Shown one piece after another: positions 51,538-59,893 of a stretch of 64,000 bases of DNA (its first letter is position 1; every line of letters starts with the position of its first letter). The notes under the pieces were generated by a model that saw nothing but the letters and a program-made list of their open reading frames with translations, had not been told where the DNA came from and searched no databases. The DNA is from Methylobacillus methanolivorans (lineage in GTDB: Bacteria > Pseudomonadota > Gammaproteobacteria > Burkholderiales > Methylophilaceae). Both the position numbers and the translations under genes were made by a program. Location of the stretch: positions 146,511 to 210,510 of the forward strand of contig NZ_JBIWXY010000003.1 in the NCBI RefSeq assembly GCF_044751345.1, given 5' to 3'.

Positions 51538-52623
51538 TTAGGGTGTTTCGACGTAACCGGTGATTTCCAGGCCAAAACCGACAATGCTGGGCATCTTGCG
51601 TGGTGCGGCGAGTAATTTCATTTTTCTGACACCCAAGTCCAGCAAGATTTGTGAGCCTATGCCGTAGTTACGCAAATCCTGGCGCAGGCGCACCGGTTCA
51701 TCTGCAAACTTGATGCGTTCGACCAGGTCTTCTGCATCTTCACTATTGTGCAGCAGCACAACAACGCCCGCATCGGCTTCCTGGATTTTACGCATGGCTT
51801 GCAAGGTGTTCCAGGAATGTGAGCGACTACTTTCGTCGATGAGGTCGAAGACGGAAAGTGGCTCATGCACGCGTACCAGGACTTCTTTATCCGGGGTGAT
51901 ATCGCCTTTCACCAGAGCCAGATGGGTTTCCTTGGCAATCATGTCGGCATAGGCAATAAGGCGCATTGGGCCGTAAGGGGTTTCCACGTTACGTTCTGCA
52001 GCACGTTTGACGAGGCATTCATTTTCATTGCGATATTGGATCAGGTCAGCGATGGTGCCGATCTTGAGGTTATGCTGCTTGGCAAATTCAATCAGATCCG
52101 GCAGCCTGGCCATGCTGCCGTCTTCCTTGAGAATCTCGCAAATGACAGAGGCAGGTGTCAAGCCCGCTAGTGCTGACAGATCGCACCCTGCCTCGGTGTG
52201 CCCAGCACGTACTAGTACGCCGCCATTTTGTGCTGCTACTGGAAAGATATGCCCAGGGCTGACAATGTCGCTTGGTTTGGCATTCGGGGCGACGGCTGCT
52301 TGTATGGTACGGGCCCGGTCACTGGCGGAGATGCCTGTCGTCACGCCGGTGGCTGCTTCGATAGACACCGTAAAGTTGGTACCCATGCCGCTGCCATTTT
52401 TTTGCACCATGGCAGGCAAGTTAAGCTGCTTGCATCTATCTTCAGTCAAGGTCAGGCAGATTAATCCGCGCCCATGCTTTGCCATGAAGTTGATATGTTC
52501 GGCAGTCGTGAACTGGGCAGCGAGCACGATGTCGCCTTCGTTTTCGCGGTCTTCCTCGTCAACGAGGATCACCATGCGCCCTTGGCGCATGTCTTCAATG
52601 ATGTCTGTAGTTGGGCTAATCAT
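51538..52623 (-). CDS. ribB: 3,4-dihydroxy-2-butanone-4-phosphate synthase with degenerate GTP cyclohydrolase II domain
   Basis: 361-residue RibBA-type fusion. The N-terminal domain (about 1-205) is an intact DHBP synthase: DEEDRENEGDIV, ATGVTTGISASDRA and the catalytic HTEAGCDLSALAG. The C-terminal half keeps the GCH II fold outline (RVHEPLSVFDLI, then NYGIGSQILLDLGVRKMKLL) but the three zinc cysteines of the C-x2-GDx8-C-x-C motif are replaced by Pro-Leu and Ser-His residues. It should therefore have only RibB activity, and a separate ribA is expected elsewhere. Next to ribE, divergent from nothing. Confidence 0.92.
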   Translation of the reverse strand: MISPTTDIIEDMRQGRMVILVDEEDRENEGDIVLAAQFTTAEHINFMAKHGRGLICLTLTEDRCKQLNLPAMVQKNGSGMGTNFTVSIEAATGVTTGISASDRARTIQAAVAPNAKPSDIVSPGHIFPVAAQNGGVLVRAGHTEAGCDLSALAGLTPASVICEILKEDGSMARLPDLIEFAKQHNLKIGTIADLIQYRNENECLVKRAAERNVETPYGPMRLIAYADMIAKETHLALVKGDITPDKEVLVRVHEPLSVFDLIDESSRSHSWNTLQAMRKIQEADAGVVVLLHNSEDAEDLVERIKFADEPVRLRQDLRNYGIGSQILLDLGVRKMKLLAAPRKMPSIVGFGLEITGYVETP

Positions 52624-52658
52624 GATGGGTTAAAGATGTTTAAGTGAATACTGGCTGC

Positions 52659-53258
52659 TTATGCGGGAATGTCGTTCCACTGCGTCATGCGATCTACATA
52701 GCGTGCGATCAAGTCGACTTCCAGATTAACGCGGCTGCCTACGCCGAGGCCTTTCAATGTGGTGACTTCGACGGTGTGGGGGATGAGATTAACATTGAAA
52801 TCATCACCATCCACATGGTTGACTGTCAGGCTGACACCGTCAATCGTGATCGAGCCTTTCACCGCAATGTAGCGGGATAGCTGGTGCGGTGCACGCACAA
52901 TCAACAACATGCTCTCGCCAACTGGTTCAAAGCGGATCACCTGACCGACGCCGTCGACATGGCCGCTGACCAAGTGGCCACCCAGTCGGTCAGAAAGCCG
53001 CAAGGCCTTTTCGAGGTTAACCTCGCGCAGAGTGTCTAGCCCCACGGTGCATGACAGTGTTTCCTTGGAAACATCGGCCTCAAATGTGCGAGTGCCCAGC
53101 GTAATCGCTGTAAGGCATACGCCATTGACGGCAATGCTGTCGCCAATGGCAACATCTTGCAGGTCGAGGTTGCCTGTATCGATCACAAGTCTTGCGTCAT
53201 CGCCATGAGGGGTGATGGTCTTGATATGGCCTTGGGCCTGAATAATGCCGGTAAACAT
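52659..53258 (-). CDS. ribE: Riboflavin synthase (alpha chain)
   Basis: 199 residues made of two lumazine-binding barrels. The first starts MFTGIIQAQGHI and has SIAVNGVCLTA near residue 45; the second repeats as SITIDGVSLTVNHV near residue 140. SGHVDGVG lies between. It dismutates two molecules of 6,7-dimethyl-8-ribityllumazine to riboflavin. It precedes ribB with a 35-base gap. I see no FMN-riboswitch-like conserved sequence in the upstream 290 bases. Confidence 0.96.
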   Translation of the reverse strand: MFTGIIQAQGHIKTITPHGDDARLVIDTGNLDLQDVAIGDSIAVNGVCLTAITLGTRTFEADVSKETLSCTVGLDTLREVNLEKALRLSDRLGGHLVSGHVDGVGQVIRFEPVGESMLLIVRAPHQLSRYIAVKGSITIDGVSLTVNHVDGDDFNVNLIPHTVEVTTLKGLGVGSRVNLEVDLIARYVDRMTQWNDIPA

Positions 53259-53383
53259 AAGGTGGATTCTAGCAGACGTGATGCGGTCTTTGGCGGAATT
53301 TTGTTTGGGAGCTAAACGCTTTCTTTGAGCGTGTCACATTTGTAAAGTGGCAATGAAATTAGTGAGTTAATTTGACCATTTTC

Positions 53384-53462
53384 GGATTAGTCCGATGGGA
53401 CTAATTAGTCCAGACGTACTAAATGCAAAAAGTGAAATCACTCATATACTGCGTTCCAGTAT
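53384..53462. repeat. Cluster of palindromes upstream of the PEP-CTERM gene
   Basis: Within 53259-53548 lie GGATTAGTCC (53384-53393), the perfect 14-mer GGACTAATTAGTCC (53398-53411), AGTGA-AA-TCACT (53431-53442) and ATACTG-CGTTC-CAGTAT (53446-53462). A GGAC...GTCC pair at about 53469-53486 follows. The first two share the TTAGTCC half-site, as would two operators of one regulator. No gene is seen in this stretch. Confidence 0.55.
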
Positions 53463-53548
53463 CAAGCGGGACAAATTTTAAGTCCGTATTCATTTTAAAA
53501 ATACTGTAGTCAGTTGCGACGCAGTAACAATTCGAAAAGAGGCTTGTG

Positions 53549-54334
53549 ATGTTGAATTTCAAGGGGACAGTAGTTAGTGCTTTATTTGTAGGCGCTGCAA
53601 TGACTGCTCAAGTTGCATTGGCAGGTCATGACGACAATAGCATCAAAGCAAAGATCACCGGATTTGAATATTCTGATGTAGTTGATGTCAAGATTAGTTC
53701 TAATAGCGGTAAGAAATGGACAACTGTTGAGGCTGGTGCCTACAAAGGTACTTGGGAAAACGGAGATGCGTTTGCTGCATTCTGCGTTGAAATATCACAA
53801 GGGTTAGCGCCTTTGGGCAAGTGGGCTTCTTACACTGAAGGTACTTTTTCCTCTAGCGTAGAAAATAGCCTGACTTCTTTGGCGAATAAATATTATTCTT
53901 TTGTTGATGATGCAGTCACTTCAGCAGCTTTCCAAGTTGCTGTTTGGGAAATTGTCACTGAGTCCAAGACAGGACTTAATCTGGATAAGGGTAGCTTCCA
54001 AGCAGACAATACGACAGATACCACTAAAGAGTGGGTGCCATCAAGGTTCTTGCCTTTCGTTGGTAGTTGGAAATATACAACTATAGATAATCCAGAGTCA
54101 CTCGCAGCGGTTACTCTTGCTCAGACATGGTTGTCTGGTATCAACGACGATAGCGTACTGGCTACTGGTGATTACAGCCTGCAATACCTCAAGAATGGCA
54201 AATACCAAGATTTGGTCGTGTTTACTCAAATCGCAGCCGTGCCTGAGCCAGCTACCTACGGTATGCTGCTGCTGGGCATGGGCGTGATGGCCTTGGTTGC
54301 ACGCCGTCGCCGCGCCAACACCATCCGCTTCTAA
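53549..54334 (+). CDS. PEP-CTERM sorting-domain surface protein
   Basis: 261 residues. It has an N-terminal signal peptide (LNFKGTVVSALFVGAAMTAQVALA) and a C-terminal PEP-CTERM tail: VPEPATYGMLLLGMG, a short hydrophobic helix, and the basic ARRRRA end. The EpsH-type exosortase and related transpeptidase would cut at the VPEP motif. The body is rich in Ser, Thr and Lys with no recognised domain; FCVEISQGL and AAFQVAVWEIV resemble a domain found in several PEP-CTERM proteins. Exosortase genes are not in the window. It is a stand-alone gene with its own palindromic upstream region and terminator. Confidence 0.88.
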   Translation: MLNFKGTVVSALFVGAAMTAQVALAGHDDNSIKAKITGFEYSDVVDVKISSNSGKKWTTVEAGAYKGTWENGDAFAAFCVEISQGLAPLGKWASYTEGTFSSSVENSLTSLANKYYSFVDDAVTSAAFQVAVWEIVTESKTGLNLDKGSFQADNTTDTTKEWVPSRFLPFVGSWKYTTIDNPESLAAVTLAQTWLSGINDDSVLATGDYSLQYLKNGKYQDLVVFTQIAAVPEPATYGMLLLGMGVMALVARRRRANTIRF

Positions 54335-54355
54335 ACAGCGTTTGGCGGTAACAAG

Positions 54356-54383
54356 AGCCCTTCTAGTTGGAAGGGCTTTTTTA
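54356..54383 (+). terminator. Terminator of the PEP-CTERM gene
   Basis: AGCCCTTC-TAGTTG-GAAGGGCT is followed by T6. It separates the gene from lolC, whose start is 58 bases downstream. Confidence 0.9.
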
Positions 54384-54440
54384 TTGGTTTCGTGATGATG
54401 CCCATGCTGTACTTGTGTTCCTTTCACGCTAGAATGCGGC

Positions 54441-55706
54441 ATGACATTTTTTAAACAAATTCCGTTCGAGCTTTTTGTCGGCTTGCGTTACACGCGGGCC
54501 AAAAGGCGCAATCATTTCATTTCCTTTATTTCCCTCACTAGCATGGTTGGCATTGGCTTGGGGGTTACCGCCTTGGTCGTGGTGCTTTCTGTGATGAATG
54601 GCTTTCAGGAGGAGTTGCGTAACCGCATTCTGGGAGTGGCTTCACACTTGCAGATCACTGGGCCGAATAACGTGCTGGAGGATTGGCGCACCTTGGAGCA
54701 GCGGGTGGAAGGGGCACCACATGTACAGGCTGCTGCACCTTATGTCATGGCGCAGGGGATGTTATCTTTTGGTCAGGCGGTGCAAGGGGCGATTATCCGT
54801 GGCGTGTTGCCTGATGCTGAGGATAAAGTGGCCGAGCTGGGTAGTCATATGCGGGCAGGGCAGTTAAGTAATCTCAAGCCCGGCGAGTTTGGCGTGGTTC
54901 TTGGCTCTGAGTTAGCTCAATCTCTAGGTGTAGTATTGGGTGACAAGGTGGTGTTGATGGCACCGCAAGGCCAGTTCACGCCGACTGGCGTAGTGCCGCG
55001 CATCAAGCAATTTAAAGTGGTGGGCTTGTTTGAGATCGGCATGTTCGAATATGACTCCGGCCTTGCACTCATTCATCTTGATGATGCCGCCAAGTTATAT
55101 CGCATGGGGGAGACTGTCTCCGGGGTACGTCTCAAGCTGGATGACTTGTTCAATGCGCCTGCGGTGGCACAGCAGCTGGGGCAGCGTCTGATGGGGGTGG
55201 GCAACTACTATATTAGTGATTGGACCCAGCAGCATGCCAATTTCTTTCGTGCTATCCAGATGGAAAAGCGCGTGATGTTCATTATCTTGGCCCTGATCGT
55301 CGCAGTGGCTGCATTCAATATCGTCTCTACCTTGGTGATGGCCGTGACGGATAAGCGCGCGGACATCGCCATCATGCGTACCTTTGGTGCCAGCCCGCGC
55401 AGCATCATGCAGATATTCATTGTGCAAGGGGCTTTGATAGGAGTAATTGGTACAGTGGTGGGCGCATTCTTTGGCGTATTGATCGCCCTTAACATTGAGG
55501 CGATTGTGCCGTTTATCGAGCGTATGTTTGGTGTGCAATTCCTTGCTAAGGATGTCTATTACATCAGTGATTTGCCTTCCAAGTTAATGTGGTCGGATGT
55601 GACGGTGATTGTCGTCTTGTCTTTCGTACTGAGCCTGCTGGCGACGTTGTACCCTAGCTGGCGTGCTGCCAGGATCAATCCGGCGGAGGCTTTGCGCTAT
55701 GAGTAA
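54441..55706 (+). CDS. lolC: Lipoprotein-releasing system permease LolC/LolE
   Basis: 421 residues with the MacB-like architecture: one N-terminal membrane helix (VGIGLGVTALVVVLSVMNGF), a periplasmic domain (about 60-265) and three C-terminal helices ending SLLATLYPSWRAARINPAEALRYE. The opening FELFVGLRYTRAKRRNHFISFIS is typical of LolC/E. It extracts lipoproteins from the inner membrane and hands them to LolA. Only one permease gene accompanies lolD, so this is probably a LolF-like homodimer rather than a LolC-LolE pair. Confidence 0.92.
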   Translation: MTFFKQIPFELFVGLRYTRAKRRNHFISFISLTSMVGIGLGVTALVVVLSVMNGFQEELRNRILGVASHLQITGPNNVLEDWRTLEQRVEGAPHVQAAAPYVMAQGMLSFGQAVQGAIIRGVLPDAEDKVAELGSHMRAGQLSNLKPGEFGVVLGSELAQSLGVVLGDKVVLMAPQGQFTPTGVVPRIKQFKVVGLFEIGMFEYDSGLALIHLDDAAKLYRMGETVSGVRLKLDDLFNAPAVAQQLGQRLMGVGNYYISDWTQQHANFFRAIQMEKRVMFIILALIVAVAAFNIVSTLVMAVTDKRADIAIMRTFGASPRSIMQIFIVQGALIGVIGTVVGAFFGVLIALNIEAIVPFIERMFGVQFLAKDVYYISDLPSKLMWSDVTVIVVLSFVLSLLATLYPSWRAARINPAEALRYE

Positions 55707-56376
55707 TCCGACTATCCTGCAGTGCGTAGACTTGCAGAAAACCTACACTGGCCTGGATGTGGCCGTGCTCAACGGCATCAGCCTGCAAGTCGATGCTGGT
55801 GAACAGATTGCGATTGTCGGGACTTCAGGTTCGGGCAAGAGCACATTGCTGCACTTGCTTGGCGGGTTGGATGAGCCGAGTGCCGGGAGTGTCAATGTCA
55901 TGGGCAAGCCTTTGGCTGCCCTTAATGAAGCGCAGCGTGGGGCGTTGCGCAACCAGGCGTTGGGTTTTGTCTATCAATTTCATCATCTGCTGCCGGAATT
56001 TACCGCGCTAGAAAATGTGGCACTGCCCTTGATGATAAGGCGCTTGTCACGCGATGAGGCATTGGCGCGCGCGCAGGAAGTGCTGGTCAAGGTCGGGTTG
56101 GGTCATAGGTTGGAACACATGCCGGGTGAGCTTTCAGGCGGCGAGCGCCAGCGTGCAGCGGTAGCACGCGCGCTAGTGACCAACCCTCGCTGTGTATTGG
56201 CCGACGAGCCCACAGGTAATCTTGATCGTCATACGGCCCAAGGCGTATTTGACCTTTTGCTGGAGTTGAACCGCGATCAGGGCGTCAGCCTGGTGGTCGT
56301 GACGCACGATCTTGAGCTGGCTGCTCGCATGCAGCGGCAATATCGTCTGCAAGATGGCAGGTTGAACGCCATCTGA
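55699..56376 (+). CDS. lolD: Lipoprotein-releasing system ATPase LolD
   Basis: 225-residue ABC ATPase. Walker A is GTSGSGKSTLLHLLGGLD, the signature LSGGERQRAAVARAL, and Walker B CVLADEPTGNLD. It powers LolC. The ATG at 55699 overlaps the last eight bases of lolC, giving the conserved N-terminus MSNPTILQCVDLQKTY; an upstream in-frame start at 55663 lies deeper inside lolC. Confidence 0.95.
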   Translation: MSNPTILQCVDLQKTYTGLDVAVLNGISLQVDAGEQIAIVGTSGSGKSTLLHLLGGLDEPSAGSVNVMGKPLAALNEAQRGALRNQALGFVYQFHHLLPEFTALENVALPLMIRRLSRDEALARAQEVLVKVGLGHRLEHMPGELSGGERQRAAVARALVTNPRCVLADEPTGNLDRHTAQGVFDLLLELNRDQGVSLVVVTHDLELAARMQRQYRLQDGRLNAI

Positions 56377-56390
56377 GCGGGTGATTGTAG

Positions 56391-58802
56391 ATGCCCACGT
56401 TTGCACTGACATTTGTAGCCGGTGCCTGGGTATTGCAGCAGCTACCTAATCTGCCCACCCTGTCCTTGGGGTGGGCATTGCTTCCTCTCTTTATTCTTTT
56501 CTGGTGCTTGCGCTCTCAGGCAGTAATGCGTCATACGGTATTGGCGTTGCTGGGGATGGCATTCGGCTTCTTCTGGGCCGCATGGATAGCGCATGGTCGA
56601 ATGGCAGACGAGCTGCCTGCTGCCTGGGAGGGTAGGGATATTGCTATCGTCGGAGTGGTGGCAAGCTTGCCGGTTGCCCATGAGCGAGGTGAACGGTTTG
56701 ATTTCGATGTCGAACAAGTCAAGACGGCAGGCGCAGTGGTGCCTAGCCGCATTTCATTAATTCAGTATGCCGGCGGATTTCCCAGGGGTAGCAGCCATGT
56801 TGCTACGGTAAAACCTATCAACCAGCCACGATTCCATGCCGGGGAGCGCTGGCAATTGACGGTACGCTTGAAGCGGCCACACAGCACATCTAACCCGTAC
56901 GGCTACGATTTTGAGTTGTGGATGCTGGAGCGCAACATTCGCGCCAGCGGTTATGTCAGGCAAGCACCTGCTGCCACTCGGCTGGATGCACAAGTTAATA
57001 GGCCCGGCTACTGGGTGGAAGTGGCGCGAGAGTCAGTGAGTCAGCGTATCGCCGAGCTACTGAAGGACAAGCCTTATGCAGGTGTGTTGAAAGCTCTGGC
57101 AATTGGTGAAGACGATGCGATCAGCCAACAGGATTGGCAGGTTTTTCGGCGTACCGGAATTGTGCATCTTGTCAGTATTTCCGGTGTGCATATCACCATG
57201 CTCGCCGGATTGATCTATACATTGGTCGTTAGCCTCTGGCGCCGTATTCCACAAGGGTCGCTTTATTGGCCGGCACGTAAGGTCGGCTTGGTCGCCGGCG
57301 TAGTGACAGCAATTGCCTATTCGCTGATGGCCGGGTTTTCCATTCCAACACAGCGTACTTTATATATGCTAGCGGTCATGGCATTCGCGTTCTGGTCGGG
57401 TCGCCGCGTGGAGATAGGTCGAGTTTTGCTACTGGCCTTGTTGGTTGTCGTGTTGATTGATCCATGGGCGGTGTTGGCAGCAGGGTTCTGGTTGTCGTTC
57501 GGGGCTGTTGCAGTCATGGCTTATGCAATGAGTGGTCGCTTGCATAAGCCGCACTGGCTGCGGGATGCTGTCATGACGCAGTGGGCTGTGACGATAGGCT
57601 TGATTCCTGTCTTGCTGATGTTGTTCGGGCAAGTGTCATTGATTTCTCCCATTGCGAATGCGTTTGCCATTCCGCTGGTGAGCCTGGTGATTGTGCCATT
57701 GACGTTGCTCGGCAGCTTCTTGCCGTTAGATGTATTGTTGTTACTGGCGCATTGGGTCATGCAGCTGGCCATGCAGTTACTGGCGTGGTTAAGCGATGTG
57801 CCTTCGGCAATATGGCAGCAACATATTCCATCCGTCCCAGTAATGTTGCTGGCGATGGCTGGGGTGGCTTGTTTATTGTTGCCTAAGGGCGTGCCGTTGC
57901 GATGGCTTGGGTTAGTGGGTTTGTTGCCATTGTTGTTTAATGCGCCTCCTGCACCGGCTTATGGCGATATGCGAGTGTCTGTGCTGGATGTGGGGCAGGG
58001 CTTGGCGGTGGTCGTGGCTACGCAGAAGCATGTATTGTTGTATGACACGGGGCCAGTTTTTTCCAGTGAAAGCGATAGTGGTAACCGGGTGATCGTGCCT
58101 TACCTGAATGGAATTGGTGTTCGCCGCCTCAATGGCATGGTCGTGAGTCATGACGATTTGGACCACACTGGTGGCTTGGCCTCCGTATTGACGGCATTGC
58201 CGGTTGGTTGGGTGCTAAGCTCATTACCAGCTAACAAGCCTGAGCTGGAAAAATTGCCACATGCTCCATGTCAGGCCGGGCAGAAGTGGCGTTGGGATGG
58301 GGTAGAGTTTGCCATGTTGTATCCTGCTGATGCAGCTCGTCTGCCTGCTGGGGTTAAAACCAATAATCGTAGTTGTGTGCTCTATGTGCGTAGTGCAGCG
58401 GGGACATTGCTATTGCCTGGTGATATTGAGCGTTCTGTCGAAGCTGACTTACTTGATAGCGTGGCTCCTGCACTATCTGCAGATGTGTTGGTCGTGCCAC
58501 ATCATGGCAGTCGCACATCCTCAACGTCAGCATTTATTGAGGCGGTCAGTCCGCAAGCGGCAATTTTTACTGTTGGCTATCGCAATCGCTTTCATCACCC
58601 ACGGAATGAGGTGGTGGGCAGATATGCCAATGCGGGGGCTAGTCTGTATCGTTCCGACTATGATGGGGCGGTGCTGTTTGATTTTCGGCAGCATCAAGGG
58701 ATCAGCGTGACACGCTGGCGAGAAAAGTCGCAGCGCTATTGGTACAACCAGCCCGCTGGATTTACATCAGCTTCCCTTGCTGAAACTGGCAACGCACGAT
58801 AA
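56391..58802 (+). CDS. comEC: DNA internalization protein ComEC/Rec2
   Basis: 803 residues. Three N-terminal membrane segments and an OB-fold-like DUF4131 region (about 30-220) precede the Competence membrane domain (about 225-510; GEDDAISQQDWQVFRRTGIVHL is typical, quoted in part) and a C-terminal metallo-beta-lactamase domain (about 525-760) with VLDVGQGLAVVVA, SHDDLDHTGG and PHHGSRTSST. It forms the inner-membrane channel for single-stranded DNA in natural transformation, working with type IV pilus genes found elsewhere in the window. The intact metal motif suggests a live nuclease domain. Confidence 0.95.
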   Translation: MPTFALTFVAGAWVLQQLPNLPTLSLGWALLPLFILFWCLRSQAVMRHTVLALLGMAFGFFWAAWIAHGRMADELPAAWEGRDIAIVGVVASLPVAHERGERFDFDVEQVKTAGAVVPSRISLIQYAGGFPRGSSHVATVKPINQPRFHAGERWQLTVRLKRPHSTSNPYGYDFELWMLERNIRASGYVRQAPAATRLDAQVNRPGYWVEVARESVSQRIAELLKDKPYAGVLKALAIGEDDAISQQDWQVFRRTGIVHLVSISGVHITMLAGLIYTLVVSLWRRIPQGSLYWPARKVGLVAGVVTAIAYSLMAGFSIPTQRTLYMLAVMAFAFWSGRRVEIGRVLLLALLVVVLIDPWAVLAAGFWLSFGAVAVMAYAMSGRLHKPHWLRDAVMTQWAVTIGLIPVLLMLFGQVSLISPIANAFAIPLVSLVIVPLTLLGSFLPLDVLLLLAHWVMQLAMQLLAWLSDVPSAIWQQHIPSVPVMLLAMAGVACLLLPKGVPLRWLGLVGLLPLLFNAPPAPAYGDMRVSVLDVGQGLAVVVATQKHVLLYDTGPVFSSESDSGNRVIVPYLNGIGVRRLNGMVVSHDDLDHTGGLASVLTALPVGWVLSSLPANKPELEKLPHAPCQAGQKWRWDGVEFAMLYPADAARLPAGVKTNNRSCVLYVRSAAGTLLLPGDIERSVEADLLDSVAPALSADVLVVPHHGSRTSSTSAFIEAVSPQAAIFTVGYRNRFHHPRNEVVGRYANAGASLYRSDYDGAVLFDFRQHQGISVTRWREKSQRYWYNQPAGFTSASLAETGNAR

Positions 58803-58840
58803 AGTAACGCCACTTTACAGAACATCTTAGGGGCACTTTT

Positions 58841-59455
58841 GTGTGGGAAATCATTAAAGCGGCAGGATGGCCAATCTGGCCGCTGATCTTTGCTTCAATC
58901 GTCGCAGTAGCCATTATCATCGAACGTCTCATCGCCTTGCGTGAACAGCAGATTGTGCCAAAGTCCCTGCTGCCCGAAGTGCAGAATTGGCTGGGTCAAG
59001 GTCGCGCTGGTGTAACGCAAGAGGCGTTATCCAGGTTGGAAAAGCACTCCATGCTAGGTACAGTTTTCGCCAGTGCGCTGAAAAACCTGGGAGCGCCACG
59101 TGAGGTCATGAAGGAAGCCGTGGAGGAATCTGGTCGTGCTGTAGCCCACAGGCTGGAGAAATATCTCAATACCTTGGGTACGATTGCCACAGTCGCTCCC
59201 CTGTTGGGCTTGCTTGGTACCGTGATCGGGATGGTGGAGCTGTTTGGTGCGTTCACCGCGACTGGTCACGATGTTGCCCAGTTTGCACGTGGTATCTCGG
59301 TGGCTCTGTACAATACCGCCGGTGGTATTGTCGTCGCAGTGCCTGCCATGATTTCTTATCGTTATTTCCGTGGCAAGATTGATGGTTTCATCGTCGAGAT
59401 GGAGCAAGAAGCAGTCAAGCTGGTTGAACTTATCCATGGTGAGCGCAAGGAATGA
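58841..59455 (+). CDS. exbB: MotA/TolQ/ExbB proton channel family protein
   Basis: 204 residues with three membrane segments: an N-terminal one (WPIWPLIFASIVAVAIIIERL) and a later pair around LGTIATVAPLLGLLGTVIGMVE and ISVALYNTAGGIVVAVPAM. A GTG start is used. It forms the pentameric stator that uses the proton gradient. Next to exbD and before msbA, it may energise a TonB-type transporter or cell-envelope function; no tonB is near. Confidence 0.9.
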   Translation: MWEIIKAAGWPIWPLIFASIVAVAIIIERLIALREQQIVPKSLLPEVQNWLGQGRAGVTQEALSRLEKHSMLGTVFASALKNLGAPREVMKEAVEESGRAVAHRLEKYLNTLGTIATVAPLLGLLGTVIGMVELFGAFTATGHDVAQFARGISVALYNTAGGIVVAVPAMISYRYFRGKIDGFIVEMEQEAVKLVELIHGERKE

Positions 59456-59874
59456 ATTTCCAACGAGGTAGAAAGCACGAAGATCTCGAGATGAATCTCG
59501 TGCCTTTGATCGATGTGCTATTGGTGATCATCATTTTCCTGGTGGTGAGTGCAACTTTCTCACGCGTGACAGAGTTGCAGATCAACCTGCCAACTGCAGA
59601 GGCGGAAAGCCCACAGGATAAGCCATTGGTGATCAATGTCGGTGTTGATGAGTCTGGTCACTACGTTGTCAATAGCAAGGATGTGGCAGATGGTTCTGTG
59701 GCAGGGATTGCGGATGCCTTGAAAAAGGCGGTTGGTGATGGCAAAGATCCCACGATTATCATCAGTGCTGATGCCAAGAGCAGTCACCAATCGGTGGTGA
59801 ATGTCATGGAGGCATCGCGCCAAGCCGGGTATAGCCAGATTACCTTCGCCACACAAGCACGTTCTGGTTCTTGA
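59452..59874 (+). CDS. exbD: ExbD/TolR family biopolymer transport protein
   Basis: 140 residues. One membrane helix with the proton-accepting aspartate lies near the N-terminus in NLVPLIDVLLVIIIFLVVSA, followed by a periplasmic domain. It overlaps exbB as ATGA. It pairs with the ExbB pentamer as a dimer in its pore. The function partner is unknown. msbA follows 19 bases later. Confidence 0.9.
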   Translation: MNFQRGRKHEDLEMNLVPLIDVLLVIIIFLVVSATFSRVTELQINLPTAEAESPQDKPLVINVGVDESGHYVVNSKDVADGSVAGIADALKKAVGDGKDPTIIISADAKSSHQSVVNVMEASRQAGYSQITFATQARSGS

Positions 59875-59893
59875 ATTTTAAAAAGTATTCATC

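Noticed and set aside
53259..53548. FMN riboswitch upstream of ribE or sigma-54 promoter before the PEP-CTERM gene
   Set aside because: No conserved riboswitch core was recognised, and the TTGC at about 53513 lacks a GG ten bases upstream.
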